DNA of 30,621 nt from UMGS1696 sp964558485 (GTDB lineage Bacteria; Bacillota; Clostridia; Oscillospirales; CAG-272): contig CAZLED010000027.1 of NCBI GenBank assembly GCA_964558485.1, positions 1 through 30,621 on the forward strand, written 5' to 3'. The position numbers were made by a program, and so were the translations under genes. Position 1 is the stretch's first letter. Each line of letters opens with the position of its first letter. Positions 6,334 to 16,800 of the stretch are shown here, piece by piece. A model generated the notes under the pieces. It did no database searches and was not told the origin of the DNA. It saw only the letters and a list, made by a program, of their open reading frames with translations.

Positions 6334-6816
6334 TCACCCCTCTCTCGTCTGTGGCCCCAGACCGGTGCTGCCCATGGTGCCCAATAGTTCTCCCAGCTGC
6401 ATGGCCGACATGGCACGGTCGATCATGACACACCGGGCCGGACTGAGGTAGGGCTTCAGGGCCGACAACAGCTTGTTCCGCTTATCCCGTGCCTCTGGTC
6501 GAAATAGCACCTGCATCGGCGCTTCGACCTTTTTTGTTTCCACCACCGAAGAAACCACCGTATCCGCACTGTCCGTATCGTCCGTGTTGTCCGCATTGCC
6601 CGTATCTGCCGAAGCCGCATCCGCATCCGTGCCCGACGCAGTGCCCGACATGGCAGAAAGCATCGACATCATCCCCGGCAGCTTCTCCATCAGTGCCGAT
6701 AGATCCGGTGCGCCCGACTGGGACAGATCCATATTCTGCCGGAGATTTTGTACCAGTGCGGCAAACTGGGGATCCGCCATCACTTGCCCCAGCATAGCCG
6801 AAAGCTCCTGTGCCAT
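6334..6816 (-). CDS. Conserved hypothetical protein, second gene of a cluster
   Basis: The function is unknown. It has 160 residues. The ATG at 6816 is preceded by GGAGG whose first bases overlap the end of the upstream gene, showing tight operon structure. There are two helical blocks: 1-57 (Met- and Leu-rich) and about 106-146, with a characteristic RNKLLSALKPYLSP segment (113-126) followed by a basic/hydrophobic helix. They are separated by an acidic Ala/Asp/Thr-rich linker of probable disorder (about 58-97). There is no signal peptide or membrane segment, so it should be cytoplasmic. The helix-linker-helix plan matches a family I associate with Oscillospiraceae, always beside a small Leu-rich membrane protein. 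Confidence 0.78.
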   Translation of the reverse strand: MAQELSAMLGQVMADPQFAALVQNLRQNMDLSQSGAPDLSALMEKLPGMMSMLSAMSGTASGTDADAASADTGNADNTDDTDSADTVVSSVVETKKVEAPMQVLFRPEARDKRNKLLSALKPYLSPARCVMIDRAMSAMQLGELLGTMGSTGLGPQTREG

Positions 6817-6828
6817 CGCTTCCCCTCC

Positions 6829-7050
6829 TCAACGCACGTTCTGATATACCGCCACAAGCGCAGCGATCCGCCCAAGATCCCCATCGGTCAGCGCCTCCAG
6901 CACCGCCCGGATCCGCCGCATCGTCACGGCATCCGGCAACCTGCCCGGCAACCCATCGTGCTTCCCGACCATCAAAAGCTGTACCATCTGCAAAAGCTGC
7001 TCATCCGGCAACATCAGAAGCTGGTCTATCATCTTCTTATCCACCATCAT
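6829..7050 (-). CDS. Small helical protein, first gene of a cluster
   Basis: The function is unknown. It has 73 residues, predicted all-helical, with no membrane segment. Two adjacent ATG codons (7050 and 7047) could start it; an AGGGTGG ribosome site lies upstream. The stop lies 12 bases before the next start. The three genes 7050 to 5934 form one compact operon. Of the 272-base gap to the divergent gene at 7323, a TATACT at 7074-7079 on the minus strand is a weak -10 candidate without a good -35. Confidence 0.65.
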   Translation of the reverse strand: MMVDKKMIDQLLMLPDEQLLQMVQLLMVGKHDGLPGRLPDAVTMRRIRAVLEALTDGDLGRIAALVAVYQNVR

Positions 7051-7152
7051 AAAAGCACCACCCTTTCACGGACAGTATATGCCACGGCAGCATGGGTGTG
7101 CACGAAAATGGGATTTTTCGAAACACGTTTGGTGGCAGGATGTTCATTTCGG

Positions 7153-7283
7153 TGGATACCCATATCGAATACCAATCTATTCGACGGCGGGATGTCGTCA
7201 GCCAAGAGCGATGCGAATACCCAGGGTAGGTCATCCCGCCCTACATTCGTTTTACCCAAATCGATACCGCATCCAATCCCCAT
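7153..7283 (-). repeat. Dispersed hairpin cassette (complete copy, reversed)
   Basis: Read on the minus strand, the order is lead-in (7241-7283), TGTAGGG, 9-bp stem CATCCCGCC/GGCGGGATG (7232-7240 with 7186-7194 on the plus strand), then GTCGAA and TTGGTATTCGATATGGG-type sequence. The loop is the same interior as at 1-51 and 4513-4568, while the lead-in matches 4321-4360. It fills most of the gap before the phosphoesterase gene. Confidence 0.6.
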
Positions 7284-7322
7284 AATGCACCCCCTTACCC
7301 CCCAGAAAGGATGAAACCACAT

Positions 7323-7820
7323 ATGAAGATCCTCGTTTTCTCCGATACCCACGGCAACCCCGGCTTCATGCAAAAGGCCATAGCCGATCACCTGAACCAC
7401 GGCGGCATCGGTGCCCTGATCCACTTGGGCGACGGCTGGCGTGACTTTGCCGACCTGCAAAAGCTGTACCCGGATATCCCAGCCTACGCCGTCCGGGGCA
7501 ACTGCGACGAATGGTCCGGTGCCTGCAAGCTGCCGCCGGTGCAGCTGGTGGAGCTGGACGGTATGCGCTTCTATCTGACCCACGGCCACCACAGCCACGT
7601 GAAAAACGGCCTGGAAAACGCTGCCGCCGCTGCTGCCAGAGAAGGTGCCCACGTGCTCCTGTACGGCCACACCCACCTGCGTAACGACAGCCACGAAGAC
7701 ACCGTCTACGGCCGGATCCGCTGCATCAACCCCGGTTCTGCCGGCGCCGGTTATGCCCCATCCTACGCCACCCTGGAGCTGGTGAACGGCCAACTCCTGT
7801 GCGGCTTCGGCGTAAAGTGA
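7323..7820 (+). CDS. YfcE/MJ0936-type metallophosphoesterase
   Basis: This is a cytoplasmic metal-dependent phosphodiesterase of the calcineurin-like superfamily; the physiological substrate in Bacillota is generally unknown. It has 165 residues, normal for the family. All metal ligands are present: D8 and H10 (SDTHGN), D37 (LGDGW), N60 (RGNCDE), H87 (LTHGH), and H116/H118 (YGHTH). The ATG at 7323 is chosen over the one at 7311 because the earlier ATG lies inside the AAAGGA ribosome site. Monocistronic in appearance, it faces a long minus-strand gene and ends at a shared terminator. Confidence 0.93.
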   Translation: MKILVFSDTHGNPGFMQKAIADHLNHGGIGALIHLGDGWRDFADLQKLYPDIPAYAVRGNCDEWSGACKLPPVQLVELDGMRFYLTHGHHSHVKNGLENAAAAAAREGAHVLLYGHTHLRNDSHEDTVYGRIRCINPGSAGAGYAPSYATLELVNGQLLCGFGVK

Positions 7821-7836
7821 ATCATCTCCACAACGC

Positions 7837-7876
7837 AAAAAAGACGATACCTGGTCTCCCAAGTATCGCCTTTTTT
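7837..7876. terminator. Bidirectional intrinsic terminator
   Basis: The arms AAAAAAGACGATAC (7837-7850) and GTATCGCCTTTTTT (7863-7876) pair with a single mismatch around a 12-nt loop. A T-run follows the stem on both strands, so it can stop the phosphoesterase transcript (+) and the giant gene (-), whose stop is at 7897. Confidence 0.85.
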
Positions 7877-7896
7877 ATTGGCTTCGGTCTCACCGA

Positions 7897-10800
7897 TCAC
7901 CCATCGATCTTCTTGAAGGTCACATGGATCCGGCGATTCCGGCTGGTTTCGGTAAAGGTGTACGTGTCCGTGATCGGCACTCTCTGTCCATCCACCAGCA
8001 CCGATGCAATGGCATAGCCCTCGTCCGGTGTCATGGTGTAGGTCAGCTCGTCTCCGTAGTACACGATGGTGTTGCCTTCCGGTGTAATGGAACCACCTTC
8101 GCCGGCCGTAGCCGTGATGGTGTGCTTCACCTTGTACTTACCCTCGGTCTCGTGGTAGGTCAGCGCCTGTTCAATGCCGCTGTAGTCCATGCCGAAATCG
8201 ACTTCCACCTCGTAGCTCTGGTCAATGGATTCGATCACATACGTGGACGCCTCCTTGCTCAGGTACTGGTTCACACGCAGCTTCGCCGTCCGGTTGCCCT
8301 GGTTCGGGATCGCTGTGATCTCGATCCGGCTGCCTTCCAGGAAGTAGTAGGTCTGGTCGATCACTTGCTGGACTATCGGTTCGCCATCGATCTCCACACG
8401 TCCACCGGCATTGCTGGTGACCCGTACAGAGTACCACTTGTCGACCGTTACCGTTTCGGAATCGACATTGGGAGTCACGACGTTGTCATAGTTCGCCGTG
8501 TCCCGTACCTCGATCTTGTATACGGCATTGGGCAGATTCGTGAACGTGTTCTCCTTTTGCCAACCGTACAGCACATTGCCGTTTTTGTCCACAAAAGGTT
8601 CGCCGTTTTCATCCACCAATCGGTATTCCAGCTCACCCATACCGCCAATGGCCGTGATGGTGATAGAACCACCTTCTTCGTCCTGGCTGGGCTTGAACTC
8701 TACCTTCACGATCTCCACATTGTATTGCTTGATCACGACGGTGTACTCGAATACCTTGTCCGGTGCGTTGGCATCTCGCAGGTAGATCGTGTACGTGCCC
8801 ACCGCCAGCGTATCAAAGGTATAGGAGTCCGCATTCTTACCAAGGGTCACCCAATCCAGTTCTGCTGCAGATATATCTGCTGCAGATGTATCTTCCGACA
8901 GTTCTGCATTGTCCACGATCGCCACCTGGTACTTGGCCGCCAGATCGGTCCAACCAATGTTGCCATCTGCATCGGTGCTGTAGTCGTCGTCGTAGGTACC
9001 ATGGTGAATGTACTCTGCCACGTTCACCGTCACCGTACCGTATTCGTTCAGCTTACCATCGGTGTAGTCCTTCGCCGGTTCGACAGTCAGCACCTTGTCG
9101 TCGTCCACAGTCATGGGATACTGCTTTACCGTAATGGCAGCCGTTGCGGTAACACCATCCCCATCCGTCACCTCCACTGTGAACACACCATTGTGTGCGA
9201 TCGCAGGATCCAGCGTCTTGGTATAGTTAGTGGTCAGCGCAGCAGCCAGCCCATCTGCCACAGTCACGCCATTGACCGTGACCTTTTCGATGTAGGTGTC
9301 ACTATCGCTGCGCCGTGTCTTGTTGGCGGTCACAGTGATCTTGCCATCCTTGTCCACCTTGATGGACGCCGTGGGTACCGATGTTTCGCCTTCTGCCAGC
9401 GTCAGCAGTACCGAGGACGCAATGCCGGTCGTAGGATCCGTGTAGGTCACACAGTATACGCCCGATGCCGGTACGCTGGAACCACCGGTGCCCGGCAGCT
9501 TGTATCGACCAACGTTGGCCTTGGTCGTATCGATCGGCTTCGGCAGCGGATAGCTCTGCAGGAACTGCTCCTGGATCACGCCATCCTGGTCTGCTACCGT
9601 TTCCAGATAGCGTACCGTGATGTGTGTGCCGTCATCCACAATGGGCTCCCCATCGCCATCCTGCAGCTGGATATAGATTTCCCCCAGCTCCGCCTTCGTG
9701 ATAGCGCCGCCGCTCGCATTGACAAACTGCGCCGTGATCTGTCCCGGCATGGGGTCCTTCTTATCCGGATCCACGGTGGTAGTGCTGAACCAGTCTACCT
9801 CAATGTCCTGTTCGGCATAGTTGCCGCTGCTGTTCGTGACCTTGATGGTATGGGGACCGTTCACCTTCCAGAGCTTGTCCAGTGTCAGCTTCCACAGGGT
9901 ATCTCCGTCGATCTGCGTCAGGTATGCCTTCAGTGTCTCATCCGTCAGCACCGACTTGCCGTCGATCCACGCATCCACCAACTGCAGGTCATCCAGGAAG
10001 TAGAGATCCAGCGGCAACTCTTCATCCGCCGGTACCGAACCCATTTCCGGCAGGTCCCGGCTGAAGGTGAACATCGGTGCCGCCTTGCCGGAGGTGACGA
10101 CCAGATTCTCATTGAAGTGCTCCAACAGCTTGTCGAAGTATACAGTTTCTACCGTATCACTGTCACTCAGCACCTTCACCGTCACGGTGTGCAGCTTATT
10201 GTAGGTGTTCTGGAAATCGACCTTTTGGCCGGTCCCTTTATCCCCTCTGATTGCGGCATCCTCGGTCTTCGTCAGGGATCGTGTTGCATCGTAGGAGGTC
10301 AGCGTCACCGCCGTAAAGCCGGGCAAGGTACTGGACACCTCGATCTTTCCTGCCAGGTCCGGGTCATTCATCACACCCATGAAGTACAGATCCAGGGATG
10401 TTGCATAGGTCTGGAAGGAGAAGGCATAGCCCGTATGTGCCACAGCCAGGTCCTTGTTATACGGTGTACCCTGCAGCTCGCCATTGCCGGGGAAGTTGTA
10501 CGCATCTGTATCTTTCCACTTGGGGTCATCCTTCTTTTCCTCGACCAGTTCGCCATCTTCCGTCACCATCCAGGTAAAGAACTCGGTGTCTTTTTTGGCA
10601 ATATTGGTAAAGGTACCTTCGTTCTGTACACGGATACAGATATCGTAGAAGTCATTGGTCGCCGGATCCTGAATGCATACCTTCGTTTCCCCTTCACTAC
10701 CGGCCAACAGCACCAGCGTACCATAGCCGTAGCTGCTGTCCTCTTCGTTATTGGCCTTGGTGAAGTAGGCAACGCTCATGCAGTTTTCCTTGCCGCTTTC

Positions 10801-13800
10801 TGCAGGCCGTTCGATCACTTCGATCTCGGGCGCAGTCTCGGCCGTGGTCTTGATCACCACCGGAATACGCATCATGGAACCTACCTGCATAGCCAGCATG
10901 GCAGGCGCTGCGATCATCGTCTTGGGCTCTACAGACACCTCCGCCGTGTTGTTCAGCTGGGTGTGTTCCGTTTCATCACCGGTCTCCACAGCCTTGCCCT
11001 TGACCTGGAGCACCAGATTCAAGCTGCCCGTATCGGAGTTGGCATCGAAATGATCCTTCGGTACTACAAATGTACCAGTCAAATAGCTCTGATGCATAGG
11101 AGGCAGGCTTCCCACAGACAGCACCAGAGGCGCTTGGCCATCTCTTGCCTTCTTGCCAGTCGAGGTATCGATCTTCTCCGCTGCAGACGCCTTCAGGGTC
11201 TTGTCAGAGTTCTTATAGTTCCCCAGCGGCGTTTCCACGATCCCGGTTGTCTTCTCCTCAGTATAGGCGAAAGTCACTTGCACCTCATCTGCGGTGACAG
11301 CACCACGGTTGGTCACCAGGGCATCCAGCGACAGCGTCACATACTTGTCGTCGGCATCCACCACGCTGATCTCACATCTTTCCAGTGCCAGCTCGATCTT
11401 TTCCCCGATCAGGATGCAGGCCGGATCCGATACCACTTTACCGTCCTTCCAAGCGATCGTATCTGCCGAGAACGGCTCCTCGCTGGTACCGGTCTCCTGT
11501 ACGGTGAAGTACATATAGCTATCCGCCAAAGTCGCCACTTCCATCGAAGCCGGGATCGTGATCTGGGTCAGCTCCGTTTCTACTTCCTGCCCAACGGCAA
11601 CGGACTCCGTCACCTTCCATGTGGCAATAGAAGTCCCGGGTGCGCCAGCCAAGCAAAGGTCGATCTGCAGCGGCTCGTTCACACTACCACGCAGCGTGGT
11701 GTCCCCGGTATTGGTAAAGGACACACTGGCTTCCATGGCAGCGCCCGGTGCAAAGTTGTAGTTGGTCAGCGAAATGGACGTATACCCCAGCGCCTGCTGT
11801 CCGGCACCAAAGGTCAGCGCATAGATACCCTTTTGGGTATTGTAGACACCGTTTTCGTCCAGCGCCGTTTCATAGTTGTTGGTCAGGGCTACCGCAGAGG
11901 ATTCATTGCGGAAGGCCTCCGGTATCGTCTCAAGATCATCCGTCAGTTTCTCCACCACAGGCATACCGTTTTCGTCAACGGCAATGACATCGATCTTTTC
12001 ACCGGTTTCTTCATCTGTCCCCTCTGTGATCTTATAGACCGGTACCACCGCAGCCGTCTTTTGCAGCAGCGACTTGGTACCTTCCGTGATCACCAGGATC
12101 CGGTCGTCATCCGCTGTGGAGGAAGCCAGACCGATGCTGACCTTTTCGAAGTTGAATACCGCAGCCTCGGTATTATTATCGATCGCAGTTGCATATTTCT
12201 GGTTGAACGCCGCCTGGAGCTCCTCGGTAGTCCAGTCGTTCCGGACAGCATCCTCGTAGGTGGTCATGTCCCGCATAGCCAGCATCACGCCGTTGCCCCA
12301 GGTCTGGGCGTCGGGATCGTACTTGGACAGATACAGGGCATTGTTGGCGGTGCCACGGACAGAACGGGTGTACACCGCTACGATGTTGCCCTCTCTGTCT
12401 GTGCCAAAGGTCACATTGCTCAGCACCGGCGCCGACTTCACGTCCGCATTGCCCGTGTCCTTGTTGGCCTCGTTCAGCTCCTGTGCCGATTCCTTATGGA
12501 AGAACGGAATGATCGCACCGGTACGTTTGCTGCCGGCGGATGCATTCGTGATGGTTTTCAGACTGTTCTCCGGCACCACCAGGGTCTCACCGTTCATCTC
12601 AAAGAGTAAGAACGTGCTCTGGGCTGCGGCACGACCGGCCTTGGTGTGGGGACGCAGCGACAGGATCTCGTAGAAATCGTCGGGCTCTCCCGTCAGCTCA
12701 CCCAGCTTCCCGGTCAGGAAGTTCAGGTTGGCAAAGTAGGGATCTTCATAGGCTACAGACCGCACACCGTTGACATACACGCCGTCCTGTGCCTCGCTGT
12801 TCTTGTCCGACTCCACCAGAGACCGCAGCACCACCGGATCTCCCACCGTCAGCGTTGCAGCTTCCTCACCGCTGCCGGGCGTCAGTCTTTGCAGATACAG
12901 CTTCCGGTAGGTCATCTCATCGTCGGCCGTGATCTTGCTGTAGACCGTCGTAAACGCCGCATAGTAGAGGTTGCCGACCTTGGTCATGGCAGTGTTTTCC
13001 AGCTGCACCCCATCGGCGATCCATTCCTCGCTCTGCATAGAGGTGATGGTATAGGAACCGTCTGCCTGCCGCAGGGCATAGGTGGGGTAGCCGGTCTTCC
13101 CGTACAGTCGTGCGTTCAGCTCCCGATACTGCATCTGGAAGTCCGTTGTAGGATCGCTGGTACCGTATTTCACGACCTTACCACTCTCGTCCGCTGTGGA
13201 CTTGGGAGAAGCACCCAGATTGGCTCTGCTTGCCGTCAGATAGCTCTGCAGCTCTTCCTCTGTATAGTAGTTCGCTTCGTTGTAGAAGACCATGTCTCCG
13301 GCGCCGCTGACCATGTAGTACAGCCCGTGCCCATCGTCGTTGCTGGACGCCACTTCCACCGCACCGGCCGTCATGGTGCCGTCTGCGCCGATCGTCAGCG
13401 TCACAGTCTTCACCTGGGTATGCTTGCCGGCGTCTGCCATCGCTTCGATAGACTTATTGGCATTCAGCTTGGCATTGTACGCAGCCGTTGCGCCTTCGGT
13501 GTAGCTGACCCATGCCACACGAATGGTGTTCTCATCCACCACCCATGCGTCAAAGTCCAGGTCACCGTAGGTATCCTTGTCCAGCTTGTAGTAGTTGCCA
13601 GTCCCGATCGGTGCGGACAGACCAAAGAACTTGTTCTCAGCCGCATCCACCGTTTCCTGCACCTTGGAGATCGCCAGCTGAGACGCATGGATGGATTCCC
13701 CGTCGGTGTAGGTGTATACGATATAGTTCGTGTCGCCGACCGTCAGCAGCGCATAGTCCGAACCGGATGCCATGTCTTCGCCCAGCGTAAATGCATCCCC

Positions 13801-16800
13801 TGCGCTAAAGGACGCCGTGTATTCGAAGGGCACGCTTGCATCCGTAGGCGTGTAGGCTCTTTCCTTGTCGGAGAGCATATTGTCCTCCGGAGAGAACAGA
13901 CGGCTTTCGTTGCCTTCTTCACCGGGCAGGATCACCCGAATGGTCAGCGGACTGTCTTCGTCCTCCACCGTTCTGGCCTTGCCGATCTGACCGCCGCCCA
14001 TTTGCTTGTTGGCAACGTACCAGAAGAAGTTCCAACCGCTCTTGTTGCTGGCCTGCTCGTCGTACTTGGCTTCCCGGTCGTAGGTGATCATGAACTTCAC
14101 CGCTTCAAACTCGAAGTTGAAGAACAGTGCCGTCACACGGAAGCCCAGCGCCGCCGCCATGGAGAATTCGTTGAACTGGAATGCCTGGAATTCGTTCTTG
14201 TCCCCGGCATAGGTGCCGTCGTCGGTCGCCAGAATGGCAAAGGCACAGGACACACTGATGTTGGCAAACAGCTCCACCTTGAACAGCTCCACGCCCACGC
14301 CAATGGCAAGCTCCATAAACAGAGACGGAGAGATGTTCACGCCAGAGAATTTTACATCGGTCGTATTCTTGGAAATCACAAGGATCCGGTCAACAACGGC
14401 ATAACCGGGATTCAGCTTCTCCGGATCCTTGGACCCATCCTGCAGGACCCGCTGTCCGCCGTCATCGATCACGGTAAAGGTCACCGTATAAGCAATATCG
14501 TTGTCCTTGCCGTCTACGGACTTGGCAAGCTTGATGGTGGCTTCTTCCCCGTCTTCGCCGTCGGCATTGATGGTACCGGCCACAAAGCCTTCGGGGACCT
14601 TTTTACTGCCATCGGCCGCCACAGCATCCACGTACAGCGTACCGTTGAAGTGGATATCGATGGCCTTCTTCTTGGTGGTCACCGTGAAGGTCGCACCCGG
14701 CATACCCACATATACGTCGCCGTCCTCTACCTCGTTGGCCTTACTGCCACCCAGCTTGGAGGATTTTTTGTATTCCCAATTGTCTAAGTAATCGTCAAAC
14801 GCCAGCTTGCTGCCATCGGTAGCCACTTCGAACACAAAGGGTTCGTCTTCATCACTGGGCTTGTACTCGTGGGAGACGACCTTCTTGCGCACGGCCTCCA
14901 GACCCAGCGTCAGCTCTGCCTCAAAGCCCACGGTCACAGACACGTACACAATGGGACAAGGCGTCAGGTGTGCCGTATAGGAGAACTGGATGGAACCGGC
15001 CAATACGATCAGCATCTGGTTGAAGTGGAAGGACGCATCGATGGGGTCCCACTTGACCACGATGGAAATGCTCAGCGCCAAAGAACCTTCCACGCCCAGG
15101 AACTTGATCCCGTAGTTGCCCCGGTGGTTGTGTCGACCGGAGGTCTGCGCATCTACCTGTTCCCGCTTCAGCTGATCCATATAGTCAGACATGGAATTCT
15201 TGATCATCTTCGCCGGGGAGTCACTCTTGTTTTCTTCGCCGGTGGCCTTGGATTTCAGCGTGTTGAAGATAGACTTCACCGCCTTGATGGCATCCTCGTT
15301 GGAGTCCTTGACGCCATTGACCGAGGCATCCTCCCATTCCTTGGCATAGCGGTCGTCCTGGCCGGTACGCTGGTTTTCGTAGGACATCAGCGGCATACCA
15401 ATGGTAAAGGAAAGCTCCTGTCCGTTGGTGGCAATGGTCACATAGTCGCCCAGAGAAATATCCAGGTTCGGCATGGTCTGCTGACCGGCCATATTGTATT
15501 CCGGCATCGGCGCACCGGCTCCGGAGGAATCGAAATCCGCATCCTTATTGGAGTTGGCATTGGGGTCCACCAGATCCCGTGCCGAGGTGGAATCCGGGTA
15601 GGTCGTGAAGGACGCATGGGTGATGGACTCCATCCGGTCCACATCCTTGCCCATATTCGCCTTCGCATTTTCCAAAGCTGCGCTCTGACCCGTCGGATCG
15701 TCCTCGTTATCCGCATTATAGACCGGGATACTGCCATCTGTCCCCTTTATGTCGGCTTCCCGTACACACAGGGCAATGGTGTCGTTCTCGTGAATGCCCA
15801 CCAGATACTGCTGTACCGCATTAACACCCGTCAGCTTTCCTTCGCCATCCACTTCGCCTACCGGGTACCGGTCACCCAAGGGCGTACCATCCAGATAGAT
15901 CGGCTCCGGCTCCGGGAACTGATCGTCGTAATAGGAGTTGCCCGTCCAGGTGGGGTTCCAGATGATGGAGTCGGTGGCAGCATCGTAGGTGGCAGGACTG
16001 GTGTCTCCACCCAGCGGAATATCGATATAGCGGTATCCGGCAGCGGAAGCACCATAGACCGGCACAAAACCGGAGCTCCTTGCCTTTTCCTCTTCTATGG
16101 CCTTCTTCTGGTCTTCCGTCAGATCGTCGTCTACCACATCCTCAAATGCACCACGTTGCAGGTATCGATAGCCCTGTTGTTCCTTGGACAGGCCGTTTTT
16201 GTTGGCAAGGGTATTGACCAGCCCCGGGATGACCTCTGCCATGGCATTTGCGGACGCTGCATCCGGTGCAAACAGATTTCGCGGCAGCAGGGTATAGGAC
16301 ACCCGCAGGATCATCTGGCTGTACTTGTCCGCGTCGGCCAGCTTCACAGGAGACAGCTCCGTGATGGTATAGGTATCCCCGGTGATCGCAGGCAGCATGG
16401 GATCGTTGGCATCTGCCACGTTGTCGCCATCGGCATCGATGATCCGTTCGATGGACGTAATGGTCGCCTTCATGGTGCTGTCCACGGAGAGGAACCGCTT
16501 GCTGTAATAGTAGAAGTTCAGCTTCTTCTCGGTAAAGAGGTGCGCCGGGATCTCAATGTCAGCGTCCCCCGCATAGATCTTCCCGTCAAATACAATGTAG
16601 TCCTCCGGGTCCAGATGGAAGTTGATCGAGGTAATGTTATTAATACCTGCAAGGGATGTCGATATTACATTGGACACACCATCACTGTCTGGATTGCTGA
16701 AGTCACGCTGCTTCCACATTTGTGTAGTCGTCTTAAACGTTTTGGTGCCAGAGTCGTAATATTTGTAGGTAACGGTCGCATTTGTCAGCCGGCTCTCCGA

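Noticed and set aside
7924..12609. Very long plus-strand open frame (over 1500 codons) opposite the giant gene, with similar ones at 12646-14787, 14869-16920, 20053-22092, 24591-26300, 26949-28817 and 28902-30371
   Set aside because: They lie opposite well-supported secreted proteins, lack signal peptides or recognisable domains, and are rich in His, Arg and Cys. The strong codon preference of the real genes, which rarely use TTA, CTA and TCA, leaves the complementary frame free of stops.
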